A stretch of DNA of 64,000 nucleotides from Ascarosepion bandense (taxonomy: Eukaryota > Mollusca > Cephalopoda > Sepiida > Sepiidae), in assembly GCA_037127315.1 (NCBI GenBank), contig JBBBDQ010001942.1:728001-792000 (forward strand), in the 5' to 3' direction. Of the stretch, positions 30,986 through 41,480 are shown in pieces (the first letter of the stretch is position 1; every line of letters begins with the position of its first letter). Under the pieces are notes generated by a model, which was not told the origin of the DNA, made no database searches, and saw only the letters and a program-made list of their open reading frames with translations. Position numbers and translations under genes: made by a program.

Positions 30986-31560
30986 TCATATGTTAAGACA
31001 CTTGCTTATATACACGATAGATGGAATGACAACCAAAGGGGAGTGGGGGACCTCTTTATGCCCGTGCTTGACAAAAGAGAGTTGGGGAATTTCCTCATGC
31101 CCACAGCTGCTGGAATTCCCACTGAAGAAGAAATGACATGAAAGGGAGGGAAGTGCACACAAACCCCTTTCAGCCAGGCTCCTATAAGCACAAGATATAC
31201 TTTTTTCACATGCCTGCATCCTGTCATTACCTCAGACCTCTTCAATAAATTTTTCTGGTTTGGGTATGTCACAATAACCAATTTTTTCCTCCTGGCACAA
31301 ACCCTTAAACCTTGTCACCAACACCGTAAGACCAAACCCTCCTAATTATACTCCATTTTACATGATTCTGTTGTTTTGTTCCTTTAAATCCCACACATGG
31401 CTGGCAGGTCTTGTACAATTCCTATGTTTTTCTAAATTGACTGAAAACTTATGTTCATACCATCTCCATTTAGATTCTAATGAGCAGAAAATGGTTTATA
31501 TAGGGGTGCAAGGAAGGCTGTTTTAACTGGTACTCACCAAGCCTGACTTTACTTAACTTT
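30986..31560. other. Unclassified sequence
   Basis: Contains a repeated idea (AGTTGGGGAATTTCCTCATG, GAATTCCCACTGAAGAAG), but no family was recognised. The 77- and 91-residue minus-strand frames have no recognisable domain. Confidence 0.3.
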
Positions 31561-31574
31561 GATGATTTAAGTCA

Positions 31575-31998
31575 CTGGTGCCTCCTCAACAGGTGTTTAC
31601 TCGTGTAACCAGACTGGCAACTGGGTCCCACCCATTCACAGTCAGGTTAGTCAAATGCAGACGACAATTCTACTCCTGCAGCTTCTTCTCTCGCACTTCC
31701 CGCTTGTAGAACTCCCATATTCTTGCTTTCCTGATGGCTACAACCTCCAGAAATTTAAATGCAAAGTCAATACTCATCTATTAACCACTGGACCCTAGCT
31801 CTCTCCCCACCCCCGTATATCCTTCCCTTTCTCTCCACCTGTGCATCTGTCATTGCACCTGCTTTCTCAGCTTTCTATTGCTCCTTTCTAACTAGTTTGT
31901 ACTCATCCTCTCTTTTCTAATTAATCTTTTTACAGTTATGTAGCCCCCAGCTCATTAGTGACATTTCTGCCTTGCTCGGGGTGAAATGATTAAAAAAA
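31575..31998 (+). repeat. LINE-J 3' end
   Basis: C-terminal frame with stops: CTGGTGCCTCCTCAACAGGT, ACCAGACTGGCAACTGGGTC, CTTCTTCTCTCGCACTTCCC and TCCAGAAATTTAAATGCAAA. The 3' UTR ends CTTGCTCGGGGTGAAATGAT with A tail. This is the intact arrangement that dates the truncation junction at 14614. Confidence 0.8.
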
Positions 31999-32130
31999 AA
32001 AAATACATAGACTGTAGTTTCAATGTTATATGGCTGTAAGCAGAGAGTATGAAGAAGACATTGTGAAGAGCCATGATAGCACATGTCCTGAAACCAGCAG
32101 TGCAAAAAGAAAGCCATCTATTAGAAAAAA
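31999..32130. other. Short LINE-R relic
   Basis: GAAGACATTGTGAAGAGCCA and TGTCCTGAAACCAGCAGTGC resemble the LINE-R extreme 3' end. Low confidence. Confidence 0.35.
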
Positions 32131-32304
32131 AGATTATCATTAACTAATGAATAGGCATAATAAATTCATAATAAATTAGAGCACTCTAGCTATTGGGCGT
32201 GTGTAAAGATATACGTAAGATTATCATTAACTAATGAATAGGCATAATAAATTCATAATAAATTAGAGCACTCTAGCTATTGGGCGTGTGTAAAGATATA
32301 CGTA
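32131..32304 (+). repeat. Exact 87-bp tandem duplication
   Basis: AGATTATCATTAACTAATGA...AAAGATATACGTA occurs twice in succession (32131-32217 and 32218-32304) without a difference that I can see. It covers the 5' part of the ribozyme-bearing SINE (TTAGAGCACTCTAGCTATTG). Confidence 0.9.
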
Positions 32305-32465
32305 CTAAAAGGTCTGCCTTCTTCTACCAGACGCTCATGGCCCAGAGGTAGAATCGCTGACAGACGCCAATTCGGTTGGGTTTTCGATCCTGGGTTAGGA
32401 AGCGATTGGAGACTAACCATATTGATGAGTTGTGATACAGCAAAACAGATCTGTCTGCAGATGAC
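32218..32465 (+). repeat. Hammerhead SINE, decayed ribozyme
   Basis: A tRNA-like head with A-box TGGCCCAGAGG (32338-32348) and B-box GTTTTCGATCC (near 32380-32390) is followed by the ribozyme region at 32410-32465. Two core changes are visible: the CTGATGA box reads TTGATGA (32422-32428) and GAAA reads AAAA (32442-32445). The CAGATCTGTC stem III and cleavage-site region is intact. It is probably inactive. A (TA)n tract follows. Confidence 0.8.
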
Positions 32466-32490
32466 TATAGTATATATATATATATATATA

Positions 32491-32765
32491 ACGGTCATGT
32501 CACGTTGGATACACCGGTTCCCGCTCGATCACCGAAGTTAAGCAACGTTGAGCTTGGTCAGTACTTAGGTGGGTGACCACTTGGGAATACCAGGTGCTGT
32601 TAGCATTCACGGATGTGCGTTGGGGTGCGGTGGATGTCGGCTTGGAAGGGGAAATCGGTGAGCCGAGTTCCAATTTCAGTCGAGCACGCTGCATTCACTT
32701 GCGCACTGGTACCCTTGGGAAAGGTATTAATCCGTTCGTTCCCTCCAATTATGGGTTAAATAATT
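32491..32765 (+). repeat. Composite 5S-tRNA SINE A
   Basis: ACGGTCATGTCACGTTGGAT starts a 5S-like head (GCTCGATCACCGAAGTTAAG, GTGGGTGACCACTTGGGAAT, ACCAGGTGCTGTTAGCATT). The SINE A tRNA-like head follows directly (GGATGTGCGTTGGGGTGCGG, GAGTTCCAATTTCAG), and the body ends at CAATTATGGGTTAAATAAT. The 5S part is close to canonical but lacks a proper 3' stem because it is fused. Confidence 0.82.
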
Positions 32766-32943
32766 GAGGTCTGCTGTTCGTGCGATTTGTGGCAGTCATC
32801 TGCACCAATTGTTTGTTATCAGCAGTTCCAAGAAGTGTGGATGGTACTACACAATGCCTTCACCACTATAAACAAATCTCTGTGTGGTTGTCTTGCTGGA
32901 AAAAGGTTGGACCCTCATACGTTGAACGCGACGGGAGAATCCA

Positions 32944-32975
<32 letters not shown>

Positions 32976-33189
32976 ATTTATAACAAAAACATATGTATCT
33001 CTCCATTACCTGGTTTACACCTGAGTACAAGTCATTATTTATTGGAAATGACAGTTTACAATCGTGCTTACAAAATAATCTGACAATATTTAAACGAATT
33101 TGGGAAGAAGCCAAACTGATACTGAACAAGACAGATGAGAATTCAAACGAGCATATACAAATCTATTATTCTGAAGTAACTCTCCATTT
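32766..33189. other. Unclassified, with a (TA)n tract
   Basis: A (TA)n tract lies near 32944-32972. I recognise nothing else. Confidence 0.35.
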
Positions 33190-33560
33190 GTACATGTTCT
33201 TTCTCTTTTATGTTGATGGGCCCCCCCCCCTTTAGGATATGGAAGATCATAATTCTCCACAATTTCCTATCCTTCATATGCTTGTCTCGTTACTGTCCTT
33301 TCTAATCTCTGTTCTGCTGTCCATTTGCACAAGTCATTAGGTAGGTTATTTGCTGTTTCCCCTGTTCCACATCAGTATGTTCTATGAGTATCAGATTTTC
33401 CAAGCCCTCTTTCCTCATTATGTTTCACAGAAATCTGAACTGTCTCTTTCTGATCCTAAACAGAAGTGCTTTTTCGTTCTTATTTTCCTTAAAACTTGCT
33501 TGTTGCTCACATGATCCATTAATTTTCAGTACATTTCTGAAGAACTGTGTGTTTCTCCAG
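33190..33560 (-). repeat. LINE-R 3' region, decayed
   Basis: Minus-strand LINE-R C-terminus with a CCCCCCCCCC run near 33222. GATTTTCCAAGCCCTCTTTC, CTCATTATGTTTCACAGAAA and CTGTCTCTTTCTGATCCTAA are the plus-strand images of the RQLKF...RKEGLEN motif. Confidence 0.65.
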
Positions 33561-33583
33561 TTTTAAATTTTCTTAATCATGAT

Positions 33584-33587
33584 GAGA

Positions 33588-33627
<40 letters not shown>

Positions 33628-33630
33628 TTT
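33584..33630. repeat. (TA)n and T-run
   Basis: A TA tract followed by a T homopolymer, the latter being the A tail of the next LINE-J copy. Confidence 0.8.
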
Positions 33631-34195
33631 ATAAGCGTTTCACCCCGAGCAAGGCATGTCACTGCCACTACTGTGCAGGGGGCTACGTAGAGTGGAGAAA
33701 GGCTGGTTAAATATAGAAAATAACAGAGGGTGGGTGATAGGCGGGTGAGGATACCGAGAATGAGAGTTGGGTAGATGAGAGTGTTGTGAGAATAGTTGGG
33801 AGTTAGTGTGATAGGAGGTGTCTATTGACCCTACATTTAAACACCTGGAGATTGTAACTGTCGGGAAAGCAGACTTGTGGAAGGGAGTTCCACAGGTGGG
33901 AAGCGCGAGAAAAGAAGCTGTTGGAGTAGAATTTACGGTTACATCTTATTTGTTTAACTGTAAAAGGGTGGGACCTAGTTGCTAATCTAGTGTCTCGTGT
34001 AAATTCGTGCTTGGGCGGCACCAGTGATCTAAGCTCATCGGAGCAGAAGCCATGAAAGTACTTGTAGAAGAGGCACAGGGAAGCTACATCACGCCGGTGT
34101 GAGAGCGGCTGCAGCCGGTCTGCCAAGTCAGTATCAACCACGTTACAGATCCTCCTTTGTATTTTGTCAAGAAGCCCAAGGAGAGCAGCAGGGGC
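33620..34195 (-). pseudogene. LINE-J C-terminal end
   Basis: The minus strand keeps 112 open residues: VDTDLADRLQPLSHRRDVAS, LCLFYKYFHGFCSDELRSLV, RDTRLATRSHPFTVKQIRCN, FFSRASHLWNSLPQVCF and LQVFKCRVNRHLLSH, ending at the natural stop. This is the best version of the LINE-J C-terminus in the window. It is 5'-truncated near 34195, where LLGFLTKYKGGSVT ends. Confidence 0.85.
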
Positions 34196-34249
34196 ACCCG
34201 AATATTACAAACTTATACAAAAATTTACGAAACTGGCATTAGCCGACAA

Positions 34250-34845
34250 TTTGAATTTTTACTTGTTTAACACTCTTATTTTTTTATGGATACTCCTATT
34301 TGAGTGGAAAGTCTGTTTTATTTTTTATATATATGGGAGTATACAGGTTCAATTTCTGTTGAAAAACAGATATTTTCTAAATGATTTCATAGACAATTAA
34401 GGCCAGTGGAAATTATAATGTACTCTTTGATTACATATATAAGAAATAAAACAAACTAAAAATTCAAGTTGTTGACAAATGCCAGTTTTGTAAAGTTCTG
34501 TATATTCTTGTAATGTCATCCTCGATTGGGTTTATTTACATTTACAATCTGAGCAGATATTAATCGTTTGATAAAATCTGAAGAAATCTGAAGAATTACT
34601 ATATAAAGGTTAAATTGAACTTTTTTTTACCATGAAATCTTGTGTGGGTCAATTGGTAAAGACATGTCTGATCTTAAGACACCATCTCCCCTGCCTGAAA
34701 GTATGCAGGTTTGATTCTTGCTGGAAGATAGATATTTGATGTACTGTTTGACTATATATATATATATATATAAAACATACTTTCTACTCAAATATGAGTA
34801 TCCATTAAAAAATAATCATGTTAAACAAATAAAAGTTCATATATA
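34250..34845. repeat. tRNA-like SINE relic between inverted 75-bp arms
   Basis: 34258-34335 and 34765-34840 are inverted copies (ACTTGTTTAACACTCTTATT and its divergent complement), both ending at TA tracts. Between them 34640-34735 looks tRNA-like (GGGTCAATTGGTAAAGACAT, GCAGGTTTGATTCTTGCTGG). Another copy of the arm lies at 50118-50200. Confidence 0.55.
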
Positions 34846-34861
34846 TATATAAATATATATA

Positions 34862-34870
34862 TATATGTAT

Positions 34871-34904
<34 letters not shown>
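34862..34904. repeat. (TAGA)n microsatellite
   Basis: About ten TAGA units after a TA-rich stretch. Confidence 0.9.
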
Positions 34905-34906
<2 letters not shown>

Positions 34907-35239
34907 CTTCAAACATTATTCTTATTTGATTTAAGTTTCTGAGTACTACATGCTTTTTTAAAAATTTATTTTAGCATTTATTTCATCTGCTGACCTGCAT
35001 ACTTGAGAAAACATGTAAAAAAATATGTCTTCTAGCAGGATTGCAATGCTTCCTCCTTTGCAGGAGAAACCACTCTCTGATTGGTCATGAAGAGCTTCCT
35101 AGTCAAGCAAGGTTCTATTTGTTTTGAAAGCACACTCACCTGTTTAGATTTTCTTGAGAGTACAGTAAAGGCAAATAAAACCTTGCTTGATTGTGAAGCT
35201 ATTCATAGCTGAGTGGATAAAGCACACTGGATCAAAGTG
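34905..35239. other. No recognisable feature
   Basis: Unclassified. A phrase near 35200 (CATAGCTGAGTGGATAAAGC) is faintly tRNA-like. Confidence 0.3.
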
Positions 35240-35790
35240 ACTCCATCAATAAAAACATTATTAGTAAGATGTCCCTTCTCAGAAGAAAATGCATTAGCAC
35301 CAGCTGATAGCAGGCAGAAAATAGTCTCTATGGTAATTCAATGAAAGCAATTTTGTTCTGGAGACATTAAATTTAGAAGCCATTTCTTGCCTCATTTAAC
35401 CAGTGATTGTAGGTTCTTTTCAGGAATGGTTGCCAGTTTTACTTTGTCAGACTTGTTACCAAGATGGGAGTAAATATGCATATATACTAAGTTGAGAGCT
35501 GATCACATTGAGAAGATCATTGAAGATAAAAAACAATGGAGGTTCAAGTATAGAGCCCTACAAGACACCCACATTAATGTGAAAGGATCTGGATATGTAG
35601 CCATTCAATCCAACTTTCATTACATGATTTTTTAAGAATAACCGGATTGAGTCAAATATGTGTCTGGCAACATCATAGCCCTGCAGATTGTAAAGAGGGC
35701 TAGCATGTCAAACCCTGTCAGATGCACAAGATATCTATAGAAACAGCTCAAAAATTGTTCTTATCTATAGCCTGAGAAGCAAATTCTGTA
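35240..35790 (-). pseudogene. LINE-J reverse transcriptase middle part
   Basis: Despite no long open frame, minus-strand codons give ASDRV.HASPLYNLQGYDVA, FDSIRLFLKNHVMKVGLNGY, GSILEPPLFF with NDLLNVISSQLSIYA, then NHS.KEPTITG and FNVSRTKLLSLNYHR. These are reverse transcriptase blocks from just after motif A to the thumb. The catalytic YADD region is lost: SIYA is followed directly by YLLPSW. The copy is old, with many stops. Confidence 0.65.
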
Positions 35791-35799
35791 ATAACCATT

Positions 35800-35920
35800 A
35801 ACAATAATAATAATAATAATCAGGGCAGGTGCAAGAGTCTCATAGCCCCCCCCCCAACCGCCCTGAATCTATGATTCCCCATCTGTCAAATTGGAGCCCT
35901 AACTCTCGTACATCTCAATT
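35800..35920. repeat. (AAT)n and C-run
   Basis: An AATAATAAT run at 35803-35820 and a CCCCCCCCCC run at 35849-35860. Confidence 0.7.
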
Positions 35921-36640
35921 TTCATAAGGTAGCTGAAAAGAGAGTAACAAAAATGGCCTATAAATATACTGTGAGAAAACTGAATGCATGATCATCAGCA
36001 AAAAGAGCAACCCAAAACACAGGTGGGGATACTAAAATCAAGCAGGTACAAAAACTTAAATCCCTGGGAAGTGTTCTAACAAAGGACAGAAAGTGTGACA
36101 CAGAGATCCGAAGGCAAATTGGCACGGTGAAGGACACATTCCAGAAGCTGAGTAAAGTATTAAAAGACAGGAAACTTTCACTAGAAACAAAGAAGAGAGT
36201 ACTGGATTGCTATGTGATGTCAGTTCTTTAATATGACAGTAAATGCTGGACAATATCATCAAAGATGAAGGAAAAACATGAAGCAACTGAAATGCAGTTC
36301 TACAGAAGGATGTTGCAGATATCATAAACCAAGCATGATGAGGTGTTGGAAAGAATGGAAATGAAAAGAAAATTAATACTGAGCATCAGGAAGAGACAAC
36401 TAAAGTTCCTGGGACATGCAATGAGGGAGGCGGGCTTGCAGAATCTGATACTAATCTAACAGGCCAGATAGAGGGAAAAAGAGACAGGGGAAAGCAGTGG
36501 ATAACATATTTGAAGGGCCTGAGCAGGTGGATAGCAGAACAGGGCTTGTGAGATGTTACAGAGGAAAGTGTGCTAAGAGCCACCAGGGAGAGGGAGGTGT
36601 GGAAGGCAATGATCTCCTAAGTCCTGAAAGGACAGGGCAC
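35921..36640 (+). pseudogene. LINE-R C-terminal region
   Basis: Continuous homology from the end of the reverse transcriptase (AAGGTAGCTGAAAAGAGAGT; the KTECM region) through GGGATACTAAAATCAAGCAG, AAATCCCTGGGAAGTGTTCT, CAAAGAAGAGAGTACTGGAT, TTCCTGGGACATGCAATGAG and the C-terminus to GTCCTGAAAGGACAGGGCAC and ATAGAAGAAGAAG. There are at least six frame breaks. Confidence 0.8.
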
Positions 36641-36754
36641 ATAGAAGAAGAAGTATTCATATAAAATACAAATTTTATTCTAACCTAAAAATGTATAGAC
36701 TAAAAGTTTTCAGCTACCCTCTGGATGTTTTATACCTTGCTTAATAATACTGGA

Positions 36755-37265
36755 ACAATTTGGCATGTGTGTTGTGGTGCAGGGATATTGACTCAGAATG
36801 AGAAATTGGAGAGCAGAGTTCGAATTCCAGTTGAATTTGTTGCATTCACTTACATGAAAATAGTCTTGGGAAAAGTGTTAATCTGTCTCTTCTCTCTCCA
36901 GCTATGGGTTGAATAACAGAAGAGACCGGGTTCTATAGCCTTGGTTGGCAACCAGTCTACTGCAGAAAGTAATGCCAACCTACTGTGGGAAAATATTTTG
37001 CTCAGTCAGTCATGTGTCTTTTGAGACATGATCTTACATGAAAATAGTCTTGGGAAAAGTGTTAATCTGTCTCTTCTCTCTCCAGCTATGGGTTGAATAA
37101 CAGAAGAGACCGGGTTCTATAGCCTTGGTTGGCAACCAGTCTACTGCAGAAAGTAATGCCAACCTACTGTGGGAAAATATTTTGCTCAGTCAGTCATGTG
37201 TCTTTTGAGACATGATCGCCCAAGCTTGTATCAAGTATGGTACCTAACTATTTGATTGACTGACT
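36755..37265 (+). repeat. SINE A with an exact 184-bp internal tandem duplication
   Basis: Head GTGTTGTGGTGCAGGGATAT and GAGTTCGAATTCCAG. The body segment from CTTACATGAAAATAGTCTTG to TTTTGAGACATGAT is present twice (36849-37032, 37033-37216) with no visible difference. The final copy runs into the usual 3' end. Confidence 0.85.
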
Positions 37266-37504
37266 GAAACAATTTAATCCACTGGAGAATGGCATTCAAT
37301 ATTTTTTAGAGGGTTGGGGGGATTCTTACAATCTAGATTTAAGATCGCCATCAAGGTAGACTAGGCCATAAAGAGTGGAAATCTTAAAGAAACTTTAGAC
37401 ATTAATTGGTTAATTTTATTGTAAATCTCTGTTTTGTTAGATCAGTGTTTTCCTGTTGGAATCAAAGAGCAAAACAGTTTTTTGTATTAAAGCCATTAAC
37501 TGGC

Positions 37505-37620
37505 AAGAATTGTGAGAATTTCCCAAGGGTATTTTCGCATAATTGAATATAATAAACCCAACTGAAATTAGAACTTGGATCTCTGATTTCCAAATCCGAA
37601 CTGTTATCCATTCACCACCA
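37505..37620 (-). repeat. SINE A 5' half, decayed
   Basis: TTTCCCAAGGGTATTTTCGC, CAACTGAAATTAGAACTTGG and CCGAACTGTTATCCATTCAC are the reverse-strand head and first body part. Confidence 0.65.
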
Positions 37621-37659
37621 ACAATTTACAGCTTACAGCTGGTAATTATGGTATTATTC

Positions 37660-37765
37660 CCAAGCCCAAAAGAGATGGCAAATGGTCAATAGTTACTTAG
37701 ATCAACAAAAGACAGGAAGTTGTGGAGAGTCATAATCCTAATGAAACATAGCACATAAAGGAAGA
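37660..37765 (+). repeat. LINE-R extreme 3' end, relic
   Basis: GACAGGAAGTTGTGGAGAGT, CATAATCC and ATAGCACATAAAGGAAGAAT match the end of LINE-R. Confidence 0.5.
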
Positions 37766-37869
37766 ATCAGAGTGCTTAGAAACATTCCAGTTTATCTGTC
37801 ATGTTTATTTATTACCCAGTGGATACAAAGCTAAGATAATGACCTAATGAAATGACAAACATTTGAAGG

Positions 37870-38085
37870 ATAACAAAAGCTTTTTAATGAAATTTCGCGT
37901 CAACAGGGATTTGATGCAATTATATTCCTTATTACTTCCAAAGGGATTTTTTGCCAACATTCTAACATATTACTGGAAAGATTATTTGATTTTGTCAGCT
38001 TATGTTAAATATCAGTTTCAATGATAAGTTCTCAATGGCGTTGAGATCTGCTGATTGGACAGGCAATAACTCCAGTGCTTTTTTT
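37870..38085 (-). pseudogene. Tc1-like transposase C-terminal fragment
   Basis: On the minus strand LPVQSADLNAIENLSLK corresponds to the conserved WPxQSPDLNPIENLW motif that carries the third catalytic acid of Tc1/mariner DDE transposases. CWQKIPLEVIRNIIASNP in a shifted frame corresponds to the following helix. Frameshifts and stops show it is dead. A 98-bp tandem duplication adjoins its 5' side. Confidence 0.7.
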
Positions 38086-38272
38086 TTTTAAAGTTATTAC
38101 TCATTTGGTGGTGTATTATGTGTCAGTTATCATATTGAAAAATCAACAACTCATATGATTTGGCGCATAATGCTTTTTTTTTTTAAGTTATTACTCATTT
38201 GGTGGTGTATTATGAGTCAGTTATCATATTGAAAAATCAAGAACTCATATGATTTGGTGCATAATGCTATGC
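38078..38272. repeat. 98-bp tandem duplication
   Basis: GCTTTTTTTTTTAAAGTTAT...TTTGGCGCATAAT is repeated once with about five differences. Confidence 0.85.
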
Positions 38273-38599
38273 AACATTGGGAAAACTTGGAACTTTGCAG
38301 TTGTAAAAAAAAATCAACTGTAAAAGGATGGTTTTTTTATTGACATTGTTACGATTTTATGTAATTTCACTCCCTGACGACATTTATTGTTTTAAAAAGC
38401 ATCAATTAGAAGTGTAATAAAATTGAAACATATAAAACGGGTATTTATACATCTTTTTTCTTTAGAATTGACACCAAAATAATAAATATTATTTATTATA
38501 CTGTTCATTTACACTATTATAATATTTTTATTGGAATGGTTGGCAAGACATCAGCTAATAGCCAATTGATTCATACTTTATAAAATGGATAACCAAAAT

Positions 38600-39228
<629 letters not shown>

Positions 39229-39289
39229 GAAAATTTGTTGCCTAAATACACAATATATATATATATATATATATATGTGTATATATATA

Positions 39290-39433
39290 TATGCCATTAT
39301 GCAAATAGCTCAGTGGTAAGATATTTTTCTAATGACAAATTAGTCAGATTTTGCTCTCAGCTTGAAGCTAAATGGATAATTTAACAGTACTGAAGAGCTG
39401 TGATACATCAAAACAAGCTTGTCTACAGATGAT
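39290..39433 (+). repeat. Hammerhead SINE, strongly decayed
   Basis: A tRNA-like AATAGCTCAGTGGTAAGAT head precedes the ribozyme region at 39380-39433. The first box reads CTGAAGA (39390-39396), stem II is damaged (CATC instead of CAGC), GAAA reads AAAA, and the GTC cleavage triplet remains at 39421-39423. TA and TG tracts follow. Confidence 0.65.

Positions 39434-39476
<43 letters not shown>
39434..39476. repeat. (TA)n-(TG)n microsatellite
   Basis: Short TA run followed by about 16 TG units. Confidence 0.9.
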
Positions 39477-39477
<1 letters not shown>

Positions 39478-39636
39478 GAGTTGTTATAGTTTTTGGTGCC
39501 AAGTTTGTGACTTTTTCAGTAGTTTTACTGATAAAAGGCACTATGGCAAGCAGGTTTTTATCACAAAGTGATTGATATCAGTCAGTCAGAGATAAAGTAT
39601 TGGTAGTTTTAGTATAAAAAATTTGTCACTTTAACT

Positions 39637-39790
39637 GAGCAGCTTCATGCCAACTTCAAAGTTTTGTAAGGACACCATTATGATGTCTTCACTCATTGGG
39701 GCTGAAAAATCCAGCCCCGATGAGGGAAGATGTCATAATGATATCCTCACCAAACTTTGAAGTTGACATGAACCTATTCAGTTAAAGAAG
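39637..39790. repeat. Imperfect 72-bp hairpin inside the Tc1-like element
   Basis: AACTGAGCAGCTTCATGCCA...ATTGGGGCTG pairs with its near-complement up to CATGAACCTATTCAGTT, with a loop of about 8 bases. It lies just upstream of the recognisable transposase codons. Confidence 0.75.
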
Positions 39791-40650
39791 AAAAACTCTG
39801 AAAGAGCTAGGCTATCAAAGAAGAGTAGCATGAAAGAAGGCTTTGCTTTCAGACGTTAACAAGAACAAGCATAAGGACTGGCTGAGAGAATTTGAGAATT
39901 TTGGCAGTCTGTAATTTGGTGCTGAGCATCAGGAAGAGACAGCTGAAGTTCCTGGGAAACACAATGAGGAAGTAGGGCTTGAAGAATCTGATACTAACAG
40001 GCCAGATAGAGGGAAAAAGAGACAGGGGAAAGCAGTGGATAACATATTTGAAGAACCTAATTAGGTGGATGACAGAACGAGGATTGCATGGTGTAAAAGG
40101 AGAAGGCATACTCAGAGCCACAAAGGATAGGGAAACGTGGAAAGCCATGATTGCCTACATCTTGAAGGGAAAGGGCACATAAAAGAAGAAGAAATTAAAT
40201 TCTGCCTATAATCAAATTTGAGACAGGTTTATGTTTGGAGAGATCAGAATGACAATTTGAACTCTGAATGTCTACAGTTGACATGGAGGGATTTGACTTA
40301 TGATGTGGGGTAGTTGAATGGTTCAAAATACTGTCAAATAGTAAGAAAAGACTACTCTCCTTATTTGAAAGCAATCTTATTGACAAGAAGGTCTACCTTT
40401 TTCAAGAAGATGGTGTGCCATGTCATACAAGCAAAATAGCAAAGGTCTGAAAGGAATCACAAGGAATCAAGTCATTGCCAATCTGTAGCCCAATGTCCTG
40501 ATTCAAATCCAACAGAACATGTTTGGGAGCATCTTGACTAAAAGTTTCGAGAGCGTGCAACCAAAATCACATCAGTGAAACCTTTAAATATTGCTAAAGG
40601 AGTAGCAAAATATGGATCAAACAATTGTTAATAACTTGATCAAATAAATT
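39790..40650 (+). pseudogene. Tc1-like transposase, interrupted by a LINE-R insertion
   Basis: Part 1 (39805-39900) reads GYQRRVA, a stop, then KKALLSDVNKNKHKDWLREF, the region linking the DNA-binding and catalytic parts. Part 2 (40200-40620) reads LFQEDGVPCHTSKIAKV, the motif with the second catalytic Asp. After a frameshift it reads VAQCPDSNPTEHVWEHLD, the motif expected to hold the third acid. A LINE-R fragment at 39910-40195 separates the parts. Several stops are present, so it is inactive. Confidence 0.75.
39910..40195 (+). repeat. LINE-R 3' end inserted in a Tc1-like transposase
   Basis: GCTGAGCATCAGGAAGAGAC to GGGCACATAAAAGAAGAAGA. It encodes the NLILTGQIEGKRDRGKQWIT and LKNLIRWMTERGLHG motifs. 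It is 5'-truncated and well conserved, so it is younger than its host element. Confidence 0.8.
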
Positions 40651-40696
40651 AAGAATAGAATACAACCACTGAAACTAGCAAATGGAGGACCTACTC

Positions 40697-41006
40697 CATC
40701 AGTCAGTTAAGTACCATACGTGATACACACTTAGGCGATCATGTCTCGAAAGAGACATGACTGACTGGGCAGAAGATTGTCCCACAGTAGGTTGCCATTG
40801 CTTTCTGCGATAGACTGGTTGCCAGCCAAGTCTATAGAACACAATCTGTCTTATTATTTAACCCATAACTGGAGGGAAGAGATGGATTAATACCTTTCCC
40901 AAGGGTATTTGTGCGTAAGTGAATGCAAGGAATTCAAGTGAAATTTGAACTCGGCTCCCCAGTTTGTCGTTCCAAGTCAATATCCATTGCACTACAGCAC
41001 ACATCC
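40697..41006 (-). repeat. SINE A, complete, with target-site duplication
   Basis: Full-length minus-strand copy from ATCAGTCAGTTAAGTACCAT to the head CACTACAGCACACATCC. ACCTACTC flanks it at 40689-40696 and 41007-41014. Confidence 0.88.
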
Positions 41007-41189
41007 ACCTACTCTATACTAGTTCCAAATACTGTTTGTTTATGTTGAGTTGAAATTACGTAATTAAATTTTGAAATTGGATGCAGTTTATTTCTCCTAG
41101 CTAAAAACTTTTCTTAGGTCACTGTACATGAAGGTGCAAATATGCAAAACTTATGTTTGTGTATATATGGACATGTAAATATATACATA

Positions 41190-41210
41190 AATATATATAT
41201 ATATATATAT
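41190..41210. repeat. (TA)n microsatellite
   Basis: Short TA run within AT-rich sequence. Confidence 0.8.
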
Positions 41211-41254
41211 ATCTGCGTGTGCGTGAGGATATTTACATTAATCTATACATATAT

Positions 41255-41480
41255 ATGTACACTATTTACATTGTTCAGACTGTTGTTCCCATCTTTGTTG
41301 CCACATTTAAAAAGTTTTGGTCATCATACTTTCTGACCATCGTATTTTCTTGATTTGAATTTTGAACTGAAACCTTCATTTGATTCACCAGAGTAGATTG
41401 TTCTAGTTCCATGAGTCAGTCCTCTTCTAAATTTCTTAGCTATCTTCCTTTTAACTCAACTCTCCAAGGTTTTTGTTCTT
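41255..41480 (-). repeat. SINE B body and tail, minus strand
   Basis: TTTACATTGTTCAGACTGTT, CCCATCTTTGTTGCCACA, AGTTTTGGTCATCATACTTT and TAGTTCCATGAGTCAGTCC. The tRNA head is not present. Confidence 0.65.

Noticed and set aside
32491..32610. Functional 5S rRNA gene
   Set aside because: The 5S-like part is fused to a tRNA-like SINE body, lacks the normal 3' end and terminator, and the same junction occurs at 20589-20700.
33803..34141. Independent host gene of 112 residues
   Set aside because: It is the C-terminus of LINE-J, with the family's 3' UTR and A tail directly downstream.
37021..37216. Second independent SINE A insertion
   Set aside because: The repeated part lacks a head and joins exactly at the 184-bp period, so tandem duplication explains it better.
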